From the NCBI RefSeq assembly GCF_049243985.1, contig NC_135381.1, positions 19,827,345-19,891,344 on the forward strand: a DNA stretch of 64,000 nucleotides. Direction: 5' to 3'. Origin of the DNA: Paroedura picta (Eukaryota > Chordata > Lepidosauria > Squamata > Gekkonidae). This document shows, piece after piece, positions 30,225 through 42,676 of this stretch (the first letter of the stretch is position 1; the number at the start of each line of letters is the position of its first letter). The position numbers and the translations under genes were made by a program. The notes beneath the pieces are model-generated. The model was not told the origin of the DNA. It searched no databases and was given only the letters and a program-made list of their open reading frames with translations.

Positions 30225-32735
30225 ATACACTGTCCACTATACGGAAATATTAGGGCCAAATTCTTGCATCTGCTCCTAAACAGGAGATGGGAGGCTTCTG
30301 ACAAACATGAGATCCTTCTGATGCTAAACAGCCAACATCCTGATTTAATAGACAGAGTCATGGACTTCTTGCAACCAGGACCACAACTTCTATCTGCCTT
30401 ATGGGTAGGATGGAGTCCTTAAAATGAAAAACTTCAGAGGGAGCGAGAGGGCATGTACTCGACTGTAAATTATTCTGGAATGATGTCAGCACCTTAAATT
30501 AGAGAGAATTAAGGAACAAATGCTGCGTGATGAGATACTTCTTAAGGCATCAAAAGACAGACTGCATCAGTTTTTTCACCCCTGCCCCTGAATTGGAGAG
30601 AACGTTTGTCCTCAGTGATGGAGTCAGTTCCTTAAGCAGAGATTTCAAAGCTTTGAACAAGCTCCAATGTTATCACTCGATTGCATCCCTCAGAATTTTT
30701 CTTTTAAGTCAAACATCATGCTAAAGTTTTCTGTGCCAATGTGGTTCCCTCCACAGTTTGTAATGGAGATAAATATTTAAAGGTGGGGGCAGGGTGTGCA
30801 ATGAATCAGCCTCAGAAAGGCAAAAGAAATCTCCTAGGGGTAGCTTAATGGTTTCTGTGTCTTGGTGCTTTTATCTTAATAACTCACTCCAAGAAGATAG
30901 ATTCAGGTGGATAGCTGCGTTGGTCTGAAGCAGCAGAACAACATTTGAGTCCAGTGGCACCGAAGAAGAAGAAGAAGAGTTCTTATATGCTGCAGCATGA
31001 CCACATGACAATCTGCCTCTTTCCTCTGTGTATGTAAGATTTTGGGTTTTTACTAATAATAAGTGCACTGCAGTTTTGCAATTAAGGCCCTTCGGTCTGG
31101 GTGACTAAAGCCTTTTCTTCTTCAGAGTTTTGGAAGGAATCGGAAGATGAAACTCATCATCCTGCAGGTCATTTTAATTTGTTCTAGTTATGACAGTTCC
31201 ATGACTAATATTCCTTAATAATTTCAATTTCACACAGGCGTTGCTTTGTTCTTGCCTTGGAAACACAGCTACATGATTAAGTTGTTTAAGTCAAAACAAG
31301 AGAGTGCAAATCAATCTGAGGCAAAGGACTGATGGGTTACGTGTGGGGTGTAAATCTGCAGATCCTATGATGTTTGTAGTAGAGAATCTCACAATGAACC
31401 CAGGGATCCCTCTCCACAACACCCAGAGAGAATTTTCAACTCTGGACATCCAGAAGCCAGGACATAGCACCTACATACCCAGTTTGATAATAAACAAGCT
31501 GCTCTGAGGATTTTGATGTGTTGGGTGGGGAGTGTTCACATACGTAGCTAAAGTGACAACAACTTGGACTAGTGTGGACTGGCTGGGCAAGTCTGGCTGT
31601 GTCCACAAAGAGGATTTTCCCCTGCCTCGATTTCCCAGGCGCAGCAGAGGTTTTCGAGAGCATGCTCACAATTTTTTCTTCTCAGGCTCTCACTGTCCTT
31701 GCTTGCTACATTTCTCCCCAGACCTGGTTTGGTATGTTCTTCCCAGAAAGAGCACAGTCTTTTGAAGCTTGCTGGATGACCTAGGCCCAGTGATTTCATC
31801 CTAAGCTATCACACAGTGCAGATAAAAAAGAGATATAGGGAACAATGCAGTCTGAGCTCCTTGGAGAAACATAAACATGAAAGAGGAGGAAATAGAGGCC
31901 ACAGATCTCTCTCTCTCTCCCATTGGTCTTCATGGCCAAGCAGGGTCTTCCACATCCAGAAGCAACCCCCCCCCACCAGCTCCTTCAGCTGTACTCTTGA
32001 TAAATAACAGGAGGGGATTTCAAAAGTCTATGAGGAGCATTTAGGAGGATAAGGGAAAAATTATTTCTGGGAAGGGTGATTGGTGGGAATCCAGGGGCTC
32101 TCAGAGGTGAGGATCACTTTATTTGCTGTAGGCTGGAGCAATTCCAGCTCCTTGTGAATGTTTCAGACAATTAGAACGTATTTCTGTTCCTAGAAAAGCA
32201 ATTTCTTACATATCAGCCTGAGCCATTAGAAACACTTCAGCACTAATTGAAAATATCTTTTGTAATAAATACTCATGAAATGTGTCCACAGCTCAGTTTG
32301 AGAAGCCTTCTCTAGCCCACTCTTTCCCTTGGCCTTATCTTTTCCCCTCCTTTGCAAACATTCCCCCCCCCCCCCAGTTTGCAAGCTTATCTGTGGACCT
32401 TGTTTACTGAATATAGGCAAGGTCACAGCTCTTTCTCTGAAGTTCTTAAGATGAAGGAGTATTTCTGTTCATAAAAATGCAACCTGCTCATTGTTCAGTT
32501 AGGCACCAGCGAGTGTAGACTGATCTTTGGCATTAAATCTGTCCTGTAGGAGCTTTCTGGCCTCTGATTCCACAGCATGGCTCCTGTAAGCCAAATGGCA
32601 TGATTAAGTCGGTGTGTTGAGACTGACGTTTGTGTGTATCTCCTGAGCCTGTTGTCTTCTGAAGCAATCATCTCACAAACTACCTTATATAGACAATTGG
32701 ACCTTCTTGTCCAAGATGATCTACTCTGATTGGCA
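30225..32735. other. Intergenic sequence
   Basis: Contains only a short reverse SINE tail (AAGAAGAAGAAGAAGAGTTC at 30964-30983) and a C tract near 32365. No gene is recognised. Confidence 0.4.
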
Positions 32736-32736
32736 A

Positions 32737-32925
32737 TAGGGTTGCCATCTAGCAGTTGGTGACTGGAGATCTCCCACTATTACAACTGACCTCCAGAGAT
32801 CTCCTCACCTGGAGAAAATGGCCACTTTGTATGGGGGACTCAACTGAAGTCCTTCCTCTAAATCCTACCCACTTCAGGCTCCATCACCTAAATCTCCAGG
32901 TATTTCCCAACCTGCAGTTGGCCAT
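32737..32925 (+). mobile_element. GGTTGCCA-type miniature element
   Basis: TAGGGTTGCCATCTAGCAG, GTGACTGGAGATCTCCCAC and CTGGAGAAAATGGCCACTTT are present; the right end has decayed to CCTGCAGTTGGCC. Confidence 0.75.
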
Positions 32926-33167
32926 GGTATCTAAGGTCTATAAAGAGTCTTTCCCAGATCCTGCTAGCTAAAATACGTTTAAAATGGAGCTATGTAAGAT
33001 TGATGTGATGCCAAGTCAGCAATCAAAAAGGATGGGAAGAACAATGAATGACTCTAGTCTTTAGGTGAAAGATTTCTGTGATCTGAAGAGAAACCAGAGT
33101 ATAAATGGCCCCAATCATCATTCTATTTGTACGCAATTCAATGGGAGTGGCAAGATAGGGATAAAAT

Positions 33168-33206
33168 GATGAATGAATGAATGTATGAATGAATAAATAA
33201 ATAAAT
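33168..33206 (+). repeat. TGAA/TAAA microsatellite
   Basis: GAATGAATGAATG, then GAATAAATAAATAAAT, with one interruption. Confidence 0.85.
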
Positions 33207-33209
33207 TGT

Positions 33210-34140
33210 CATTTAAAATGGGCCCAGTCATCTTTTCAAAGGAGGAATTTACATTTGAAGCCTTTTGCAAATAGACTGTTCTGTTTGACTGCACAGCTTC
33301 ATTGGGGACTGCGTTCCAGGGCCTATAACACAGAAAGCCCTTCTCTATCTTTTTGGTGTCAGAGATTGGATCCAACTGAGTTCTCTGGGGATGTATGCAT
33401 GGAATGTTGGAGGGATATGCAAGATCTGCAGTGTGCATGAGTCAACAGCGTATATGAAGAATACCCTACAGGGGGCATCAGAGGAGATGTGTAGTTAGCA
33501 TAGTTAGAATAATAACTTTCTGATATTTTTCAAATAATCTCCTCCAGCATCCTGATTGGCTCAATTTGAAACTTCCTGCTTCTTTGAGCAGACTTCCTCC
33601 CTGCTTGCCTTCAAAGCAGAACAGACCCAATAAGCAGAACAAACAGTTATATTGTTAGGACTAATTCCCTCTTTCCTATAGAAAGTGGTTTCAGTTCATA
33701 GTAAAGCTATTTTATTCTTTTAATCAGCCTGGTATGGCACCCAAGGTGAAAGATGACACATGGGTTGCCCTAAATTAGGGGCTTTTGAACCAGGAATCTC
33801 TGGGGTACATTGGAAGATTATCAAGGGCTTCTCATCTACAATAGAGGACAAGCCTCGCCGAAAAACTGCTTGGCCACCCCTGCTGATTTTCCCTGCAATG
33901 CACTGAGCATTGAGCGTAGGGTAAATTCTTAGTTGATACAGAGATGCTGTACCTCAAGATCCTCTGCAATGCCCAGGCTAGCTGACAAGGAAAGTAAGTG
34001 GATGGCTTTCAAACTCTGATACCTTTTGCAGCTCTAATAAAGGGGGTGCAGAATTCTGAAGCAGCTTACAAATGATGCGATGAAGAAAATGTGGGGTTTT
34101 TTTTGCGCTGCAGGACTTTATGGTTAAAAACAAACTCTTC
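33210..34140. other. Intergenic sequence
   Basis: I see no gene. 33255-33480 may contain an old repeat (CCTATAACACAGAAAGCCCT is LINE-3'-end-like), but this is too weak to call. Confidence 0.3.
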
Positions 34141-34147
34141 TTAAAAT

Positions 34148-34330
34148 ATAAATGTAGGAAGTTACCTTAACCGAGTCCAGTCATTGTCCTATCAAGGCCA
34201 ATATTGGCTTCCCAAGGTCTCAAGTAGAGGTCTTTCAAATTACCTACATCCTGGTTCTTTTAACTGGGGATAGAGGGGATTGAACCTGGGACCATAAACA
34301 TGCAAAGCTGGGGCTCTGCCACAGAGATAT
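34148..34330 (-). repeat. tRNA-derived SINE (GCATGCAGAAGGT type), nearly full length, reverse
   Basis: TAGGAAGTTACCTTAACCGA, GGATTGAACCTGGGACC and CATGCAAAGCTGGGGCTCTG are the reverse tail, B box and A box of this SINE. It is the best copy here. Confidence 0.7.
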
Positions 34331-34782
34331 GGTCCTTCCTTTTAAAAACAATGTTTGGGGGCTTGAGGGCAATTGGCTGTTTGTGATGCAGGGGACATTT
34401 TCATCACTGCCAGCCCTCTGCTTCATCACCCAAGAAAGAAGGGCATAATTAGCAAAGTGATGAAAGCTTAATATTTTAATGTTCTATTTGTTGTAGAGAA
34501 GAATCCCAAGCCTAGACTGTTGATGCAGATCCATCATAGCAAAGGGAAAATAATGCAGCAGGGCCTGCAATGGCAGGCAGAAACAGATCAGTTTTCTGCT
34601 TCATTGCCATTCGTCTACAAACCTGCCAGACTGGCAATCTTTAATACTGGCATGGAGAACTTGACAGGAGACTCAGGCATCAGCAATGGAAACAGACGCT
34701 CAGAGGCCCATTAGCAGAACATGTGAATCACCTGTAAATGAAGTAGGGGGCTTTCATATTACCCACTTGCTAATACTTTTAA

Positions 34783-35069
34783 GAGCCTCTTGTGGCGCAG
34801 AGTAGTAAGGCAGCTGACATGCTGTCTGAAGCTCTGACTATGAGGTTGGGAGTTCAATCCCAGCAGCCGGCTCAAGGTTGACTCAGCCTTCCATCCTTCC
34901 AAGGTCGGTAAACTGAGCACCCAGCTTGCTGGGGGGTAAACGGTAATGACTGGGGAAGGCACTGGCAAACCACCCTGTATTGAGTCTGCCATGAAAATGC
35001 TAGAGGGCGTCACCCCAAGGGTCAGACATGACCTGGTGCTTGCACAGGGGATACCTTTACCTTTACCTT
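34783..35069 (+). repeat. TACCTTT-tailed tRNA SINE, full length, with target duplication
   Basis: GAGCCTCTTGTGGCGCAGAG to CCTTTACCTTTACCTTT is complete. A 12-bp direct repeat TAATACTTTTAA flanks it (34771-34782 and 35070-35081). It landed beside a fragment of the GCATGCAGAAGGT-type SINE (35082-35115). Confidence 0.92.
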
Positions 35070-35119
35070 TAATACTTTTAATTGGGATGCTGGGGACTAA
35101 ATCTGAGACCTTATGCCCC

Positions 35120-35920
35120 TGTTTGCGATTGGGCAGCTCCCTGGGCCACAATAGAATATCACGAGAGAACCAGACCCATCCAACCAAACCCCAGGCCAGT
35201 GTCCTTGATAATGCCATTGATCTTCATGGAGCAGAACCGAGCGAACTCTGATGGGTCTATGGCAGCTCTAATCACAGAATTCCTTATCGCCTGAAGACAG
35301 TATCCTGTTTTGCAAAAAGCAGGCTTTGGTCAGGTGGCAAAAGTCATTGCAGGCAGGCAAGTATCAAGGTATGCAGGCAAATAGAAGCCGAAACAATGAC
35401 AGCAAATCTTATGGGAGCTGTTGACCCATCAAAGCTTCCGAACTTCAGCAGGCTTATACAGGAGGCTGCTTTCCTTGTTCTTCCTGATAGCCTGGTTAGA
35501 GTCCCAATTCCTCTCAAGAATTACTGCACCATATCTCCTTCTTGGAGGAGGCTGGAGATAGGCAGATACCTACCTCCACTGCTCCTCCCTTATCCCTTGT
35601 TGTGATGCTCTGGGGAAGATTCTGTGGGGGATGGACTAGAGTAAGTGGCCTGTAGTGGCTGCCAGTCTTCAGCTGGTGGTGATCAGTTGCAAGGCTTCTG
35701 GGTCCCCCCCCCCCGTTTGCTGACTGTCCACACTTAATTGCTGAGGAAGGATCATGAGGTCTACCCGTGGAGTGTTTAGAAAATCTTGAAGATCTCAAGT
35801 CCTGAAAGGGGCTTCCTGTCATCAGAAGAATCTCCCTTAGTGGAATGTGGGCAGACCATGACAGACAGTTAATTGTAGAGAGCTACTCTGCTAGGATAGG
35901 GGTGGAAGAGCCAAACAGGA
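35120..35920. other. Intergenic sequence
   Basis: No gene or repeat with clear ends. One C tract lies near 35706. Confidence 0.4.
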
Positions 35921-35921
35921 A

Positions 35922-36192
35922 AGCCAGCTTGGTGTAGTGGTTAGGAGCATGACCTCTAATATTTAGAACCCTGTTTGATTCCCTGCTCCTCCACATACAA
36001 TCAGCTGCGTGACCTTGGGCTACTCACAGTCCTGTGAGAGCTGTTCTCACAGAGCAGTTCATTCAGTGCTTTCTCAGTCCCACTACCTCACAGGGTGTCT
36101 GTTGTGGGGAGAGGAAGGAAAGGTAATTGCAAGCCACTTTGAGTCTCCTTCAGGTAGTGAAAAGCAGGGTATAAAACTAACTCTTTTCTTCT
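35922..36192 (+). repeat. Sauria-type SINE, full length
   Basis: AGCCAGCTTGGTGTAGTGGT, GGGTGTCTGTTGTGGGGAGA and GGGTATAAAACTAACTCTTT are present. The head has a small deletion before the B box. Its body (GGTATAAAAC) is of a slightly different sub-type from the GCATATAAGAA copies. Confidence 0.88.
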
Positions 36193-36654
36193 ATTTGAAA
36201 AAAATACCAAGAAGTTCGTAATCTCATTATGCTAAATACACATCTCCTCTAAGGCCTCTGTAGGATATTCTTCATATGTTTTTGAATCATGCACATTACA
36301 GATCTTGCACATTCCAATATACTCCCCCCCCCACACTACCACTTAGTAAACGAAGCACAGGAGTATGACTTTAGTCTTCTTGGAGTTGCAGTGTGGGATT
36401 CTACATGGATCTGCCACTAGGGGGCAGCAACCCATCAGCCTGAGATTGTTCAGGAGAAGCCAGCAGTTCAGAGAATTTATCAAAGGGCTTTAATGCAATT
36501 TGAACTGTTGCTTTCAGTTGTCACTGCTTGCAAATGGCAAAATGGCTGTGGTTCCTTAGTGTGAGTTTTCAGATGGGATTTTCCTCAGCATGGACATTTG
36601 CTGCAGACACCCCTAGTGAACCACTGTGAACTCACCTTAACCAGGGCATAAGCA

Positions 36655-37725
36655 ACCCTGCGAATTGGACTGGGGGAAATGGGTGTCAATGTGGCAAATG
36701 AGGTTCAACATGGAAAAGTGCAAAGTAATGCGCATTGGAGCCAAAATCCTAACTATAAATAGAAGTTCATGGGGTCTGAACTGGCGGTTACTGACCAGGA
36801 GAGAGATCTTGGAGTCATGGCAAATAACTCACTGGAGATGTTGACTCAGTGTGTGACGGCAATAATAAAAGGCAGATGCTACTCTGGGGATTATTAGGAA
36901 GGGGACTGAAAACAAATCAGCCAGTATCATAATGCTGCCCAATAAATCTATGGCATGGCCTCATTTGGAATACTGTGCAAAGTTCTGGTCACCAGACTGT
37001 AAAAAAGATATTATAGCACTGGAAAAGGTACAGAAATGGGCAACTGAAATGATTAAGGCGATAGAGAAAGATTAAAGAAGTTGGGGCTCTTTAGCGTGGA
37101 GACGTGATGATTGAGAGGTGACCTGATAGAGATTTACAAAATTATAGATGGGATAGAAAAGGTACAGAAAGAAGTACTTTTCTGCCCTTCTCACAATACA
37201 AGAACTCATAGGCACTCAGCTGAATTAATGAGCCGTAGGCTTAGAACACGGGTAGTCAAACTGTGGCCCTCCAGATGTCCATAGACTACAATTCCCATGA
37301 ACCCCTGCCAGCAGTGACTCATGGGAATTGTAGTCCATGGACATCTGGAGGGCCGCAGTTTGACTACCCCTGGCTTAGAGTATATAATAGGAAGTCCTTT
37401 TTCACCCAAAGAGTAATTAACACGTGAAATTCACTGCCGTAGGAAGCGGTGGCAGCTACAAGCATAGACAACCTCAAGAGGGGATTAGATATGGAACACA
37501 GGTCCACCAGTGGCTATTAGCCACAAGGTATAGATAGAACACTATGTCTGGGGCAGTGGGTGTTCGGTATTTTTGGTGCTTCATAGAGAAAGAAACAGTG
37601 GAAAGTCTCCTGGAGTTCTGGCCCTGCTGGTGGACCACCTGATGGCTACTGTGTTGGCTACTGTGTTGGACTAGATGGACCATTGGCCTGATTCAACATG
37701 GCTTCTCTTATGTTCTGATGTTTTA
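36655..37725 (+). mobile_element. CR1/Jockey-type LINE, 3' part of ORF2, carrying a hAT insertion
   Basis: GACCAGGAGAGAGATCTTGG, TTTGGAATACTGTGCAAAGT and TTGGGGCTCTTTAGCGTGGA are hallmarks of the same LINE as at 1-1063; it ends with GTTGGACTAGATGGACCATT. Reading frames are degenerate. The palindromic hAT copy at 37247-37372 splits it with its own 8-bp duplication. Confidence 0.85.
37247..37372. mobile_element. Palindromic hAT miniature element, copy 5, inside a LINE
   Basis: CACGGGTAGTCAAACTGTGG and its inverse. Flanks GCTTAGAA and GCTTAGAG are an 8-bp duplication of LINE sequence with one mismatch, so the hAT insertion is younger than the LINE copy. Confidence 0.92.
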
Positions 37726-37729
37726 TGAC

Positions 37730-39078
37730 TGTACTAGAAGCCAAGCCCATTGCATTCAGGAATACCTGAATACAACGGGTGCTAGATTGAGGGGTGGGGT
37801 GAAAGAACTCTGCGGATGGCCTCCCCCTCCCCCCAGGACTTGGAAAGGCTGAAGGCAGCTGTTAGGGAACTCACTGGCAGGGGCATCTCTCACGCAGTAG
37901 GGATTTGCAGCCTCTGAGCCTCGGAGGGAAGTGAAAGGAGAAAGGGGTGGTCAGGGGTGGAGGACAGAAGGCAAGCCAGTTGGAGGAGGCATTTGGGCTG
38001 GACAGCCACCCTGAATGGGTGTTAAGCACTGAGTGGCACTTAACCCATGAGACATGCTCCTCCTCCAAGGCCTTACTAGAAATATATAGTGGAACAGATT
38101 GTTCAAAATGCAGGCTTGCAAATTATTTGCAGAGTTGGATGTTCAAGAAATGGAGATGGGAAGGAAGGGAAAGTTGAAGGAAAAAATAGAGGTTTCTGAT
38201 CTATGCCATGCAATTGAAATAAAAAGAAAGTTTTATTGGCATGGGCTGTTGTCCAGAGAAAATGGTCAGTATAAATTTCCATTGTATCAATGTGATGGCA
38301 ATTTGCTTTCCTATCTGTGGAAGGAGAGCTCCTCATTCAGATGCATGCTTATATTGGTCTCCTGGGACCCCTAGAACTGACACTGTGTCTGCATGTCTTT
38401 GTTAGCTCACCTGTGCAGAGTGACATCCAAGGTTGACATATGTGTGTAAGAACTACATCTGTCCTATATATCCAGAGGGAGAACTTTCACTGCAGATTTG
38501 CATATATAAAAACAGCTAATCCCAAGCACAGAAACACTTCTGCTGTGCAGGAAAACTCATGTGCTGGATTGGAGCGAATGTGACATGCACAGGAGGTGCG
38601 TTGTGCCTACTCACACTTTGTAGGATCAAAGTCCTCCAGTCCTGTTTTTGTGAGATTCCTCTAACAAAGTATCTCCTTTAACCTTATATAGAAAGCAGAA
38701 GCAGACTGTGATGGCACCATGCTGAAAACTATTTCAGGACCAAGAGATGTGAATGGATTTCAGTCACTAGGATGCTGGCCAGCTCTTAGCTGTGCAGCGC
38801 TGATCCTTCCCACAATCACCATGGTAGTAGGATGCAGTGTAGTAGGCATCTTTGTGCATACTCCACAATAAGGTGTATGATTTGGCAAAGAAGGGAGTCT
38901 GAATTGCAGCACTTGGACCTGCAGAGCTGTTTCTGGGAATTTTCATTTTAAAGATACAAGAAGAACCCAGTTATCTGGGCCTTGATTAGTTAATCCCCAT
39001 AGAAATCCATTGGCTGATTCAAACTAACAAAGGGGTCATAGGTTCTTAGCACATGTTGGGAAAGGTGGAGACTTTAGA
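37730..39078. other. Intergenic sequence
   Basis: No gene or repeat is recognised. Confidence 0.4.
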
Positions 39079-39079
39079 G

Positions 39080-39130
39080 CAGGGGCAGTCAACCTGTGGT
39101 CCTCCAGATGTTCATGGACTGCAATTCATG
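39080..39130 (+). mobile_element. Palindromic hAT miniature element, copy 6, left arm only
   Basis: CAGGGGCAGTCAACCTGTGG to GGACTGCAATTCATGG, then unrelated sequence. The right arm has been lost. Confidence 0.75.
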
Positions 39131-39134
39131 GCAG

Positions 39135-40595
39135 GTGATGGAAGGGAAGGGGCAGAGAGGGAGTGGGTGCTGGTTAGCTCTTTCACCTGTGGTCGGAAGC
39201 AGCCATCAGAAACTGGTAGTGTGGCTGTGTGAATTGGAGCCAGCCTCCAAAACAAAGAATGGTGTGGCTTCGTTCTCATAAGGGCTCTAACAGAGCAGAT
39301 GAAGGCTATTTTCTCAATCTGGTCGGTCTGTAAAATGCAGATTGCAACATCAGTTTGCCTTTCAGCCATGCGTGGAGAGGTTTTTTTTTTAACCCTTCAA
39401 CCTCCACTTGGGTTGACTGAAATCATCTTCCTTGCTCTGCTATTAGAATTTTAAGGGAGGAAGGACATGCCCTTGAAAAACACCCAGGTTCAGCTGCCAT
39501 GAACTGTCTGAGTCATCTTCCTTGGATCAGAAGTGTGACTTCACTGGAGCCAAGGCTGCTTGAATTCTTTTTGTGCAAGGCCTGCATGAAGGAGAAGCTA
39601 ATGTGTGGCCTCAGCAGTGAGTTCCTGGCCAAATATCCTGCCTGCCTCCTCCATATGATCTCTTCCAGTTACTTCTGTTTTTTGCCTCCTAGTGTTGATG
39701 GGTGAATCCTCGACATGGGAGGATAAGCTTTCAATTAAAAATGGCTCAGCCAAAATAATTAGAATTTGTGGCAACCAGCATGGTGTGGACAAGCTTGATG
39801 TAAACTGTTTTGCAGAACGCAGTTCTGCTCTGCCCTTCTTCTGAGGGGCTGCCAGGGGTGGACTGGCCACTGGATTTGCAGGGGAGACTCCTGGTGGGCT
39901 ACTGCCCTGGAGGGCTGCTGACAGCCAGGAGTAAGAAGAGCCAAGTTTCAGGAGCTCTGCCAGGACTGGACTCTTCAGCAACAGCAATGATTGTTGTAAA
40001 CTCATCTGTTCAATCCTTCTGTACAGCCACTGATTGGTGGTTGTGCAGGAAGGAGGCAGTGTGTGAGCTCAGGATGCCAGGTGGGCCCCAGGTGGGTCCG
40101 GGGATCACCTGGTTTTACATCTCATATCCAGCAGACAGAGATCCCCTGGAGAAAATGGCTGCTTTGGAAGGTGGACTCCATAGCATCAAATTCTTCTGAG
40201 GTGGAGGGCACCTTGTTGGGTTTTCCCCACCATTCACTCCGGGAGGCAGGACAAAGCTTCTACAACTTCCTGTTTTCTTGAGGGGAAGAACCTTCCTACT
40301 AGCCAGTTTTCCTGCCTCTGACGGGAGTGCACTGTAGTAGGCTTGTTCTGACCTATAATTCTTCCTTTCCCCCCTTTTTTCAACTAGTCCATAAAAAAGA
40401 TCTTTCCCCTGCTGTCTCTATTTCTTTTGATCTAGGTAGGGAATTTTTATTAGTGAGATCACCCTTTTTGTCTTATGTCCAGGTGGGCCATTTGGCATAT
40501 CTCTATTGTGGAGTGAGTTTCAGCACACTTTTCAGCCACCCCCCCTTCTTTGCCGCGATGACTAATCCATAAGGGAGGAGATGGGGCTTATGGTC
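39135..40595. other. Intergenic sequence with one miniature-element remnant
   Basis: 40125-40205 holds a GGTTGCCA-type remnant (CTGGAGAAAATGGCTGCTTT then GGAAGGTGGACTCCATAGC). Nothing else is recognised. Confidence 0.4.
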
Positions 40596-40599
40596 AGAG

Positions 40600-42165
40600 A
40601 GGGCATGCTTGCACCAGTGCATTCTGCACTACAAACATCTAGCCCAGTTGGTCACCCTGAATTACAGGCTTCCCTCTCCCAGTCTGGTGAAGCGCAGCCT
40701 TAGCCCACGAAGGCAGCACAAAAACGAACCAGAGTGGACTCACTGGATGCAGAGCCCTTAGATAGTTGTTGCACTCCTCGAGAGGAGGGAGAATTTCTTT
40801 CGGATGAGGAAGCTGAGGAGGATATCAAGTTTCCAGAACCTTTTAATCATTTCTTTAAGGCAGAAGACTATCAGGGCCTCCTATGTGTTGGCAGGTGTGG
40901 ACCTTAAACAACCAGTCCTTCAAGCTCGTAACCCAACTGATGCAAACATTAATAGACTGGATAACCCAGAATTTCCCCCTCTTATAGAGTCTTCTGAAGA
41001 GCTATTTCCCTTCCCTCAATTCTTTGAGAAGAAAATAAGGGAGGGATGGCTCAAACCCATGTCCAACAGGCAGTTTCCAGGGTTCATCAGGAAACTTTAT
41101 ACCTTACCCCAGTATGCTGAGGAAATGCTTCAAATTCCCCTTGTTGATGCACCTATTGCAGCCCTGCAAGTGTCAGGGCTCCTGTCTGAGGATGGCCAGG
41201 GATCCATCGGAGATACTATGGACAGGAAACCTGATTTCGCCTTAAAGAACGCAGATGAGGTGATGACTATGGTGGTCAGAGCGGCCTCTATCATTTCAAT
41301 CACAAATAGGGCAGAGTCTGCACTTACTGTGTTTATTCCATTGTCAATCCTGTTTGAATTCAGATAGCTTTGAACTCGAGTCTTCCTCTCCCCCCCTCCC
41401 CATTGAAACAGGAAAGTGTTCTGCACATGGTTAGGGAGGCAGGTTGAGACTCTTACTTTGTTTTCTTGAAGGTGGGGGAGAATCGAAGAAATCAGAGGAG
41501 GGAGGGGAAAATCCTTTCTTTTCTTAAAGGGGGGGGGGAGAGAATCGAAGAAGGCAGAAAAAAAATCCAAGATGGACAGAAGTTGAAAGAAATTAGGGGC
41601 TTTTCCTTTAAGGCAAGTTTGTCACATGACCATCTGTGGCCAATCATGGGTTCTCTACCACGGAGGAGAGCCCAGATTCAAAACAATGCGATTTTAAAAT
41701 ATATTGAGCATTAAAAGCACTCAAAGATATCGCACAATAAAGGTAGGGTCACTCCGGATCAATCCTTCTTGCTGCAGAAGGAAAATTTAAATCGCCCCAA
41801 ATCAAAGCAGAAATCACATTCTGTGTAGACGGCAGGGACTGAATCGACCTGGGATTGGAATAAAAGCTCCGTGCAGTTTACACCCATGCCTGCTGTTTGG
41901 GCCAGAAAACTGCTACAGTTACTGCCAGAGGACAGACAGCAGAAGAGAGATTGAAGAAGTACAGAGAATGCTCCAAACTACTTCCTTTTCTGCTGACAGC
42001 TCTCTAGACATCATGGTTTTATCCACAAGATCTATAGCAGCTTCCTCTGCGGCATGCCGCAGACTATGGCTCAAAGCCTGGCAAGCTGACCATAATTTCA
42101 AGTCTATTGTTATGGCATATCCATTCCAAGAGAATGTGTTAGTGGGCAATGCTCCTAGTAGAGCT
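40600..42165 (+). mobile_element. DIRS-type retrotransposon fossil, gag-like (ORF1) region
   Basis: The conceptual product contains stretches such as RKLYTLPQYAEEMLQ, QVSGLLSEDGQGS and, after an insertion, AWQADHNFKSIVMAYPFQ. These match the gag-like ORF1 of vertebrate DIRS elements, from which the LAP2-alpha C-terminal domain is also thought to derive. The element is broken, with several breaks, and is interrupted by a DNA element (about 41315-41890) and ended by a hAT insertion at 42164. No reverse transcriptase, recombinase or terminal repeats are seen. It is an old, incomplete copy. Confidence 0.75.
41315..41890. mobile_element. Probable non-autonomous DNA transposon inserted in the DIRS fossil
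   Basis: The inserted sequence begins near GCAGAGTCTGCACTTACTG and ends near GGAATAAAAGCTCCGTGCAG. TTTATTCCA near the left end is mirrored by GGAATAAA near the right end, so the termini are partly inverted. The interior has no coding frame. Edges are uncertain by about 20 bp. Confidence 0.5.
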
Positions 42166-42310
42166 GTGGTTCTCAACCTCCCTAATGCCGCAACCCTTTT
42201 ATACAGTTCCTCATGTTGCGGTGACCCCCCAACTATAAAATTATTCAAGTGTTCTTTCATAGAAATTAAACCAAAACTGACCAATGGCATGAAGATCCAT
42301 TGTGCATGAT
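42164..42310 (+). mobile_element. hAT-Charlie-type miniature element, left part
   Basis: CTGTGGTTCTCAACCTCCCT, AATGCCGCAACCCTTTTATA and CAGTTCCTCATGTTGCGGTG resemble the left end of a widespread tetrapod hAT family (the URR1-like type described in rodents). The right end is missing. Confidence 0.65.
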
Positions 42311-42676
42311 TGTATACAAATTGGTTATAAATTGTATACAAACAAATGTTCGGTGTGCTCAATGTTACCATCCTGGCGTTTGCAAGTACATTCCTGAAGC
42401 TTATTATATCTTCCCTCTAACCATGCTGAAGGAAGAACATTATAGCACAATAATGTAAATGCCCTAAATTCAGAGTTGTCAATATTAGAAAGATAGGGCA
42501 TAAACGATAATCTATTCAGAAGAGAGATTTAGAATCTATTTAGAAAAGAATATCCAGTTTTACATTACGTCCCACCCTATAGAGGCTTGAGCACATTTTC
42601 CTTATTTTGACCCTTTCTTGGGGGGGGGGGCTTGTACAACCCCCCCTTCTGATTTGAAATATCCAGCAGTACAAAC

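Noticed and set aside
40804-41367. 187-codon open frame that could be taken for a host gene
   Set aside because: Its wording matches DIRS gag-like protein and it runs into an inserted DNA element; it is a fossil, not a host gene.
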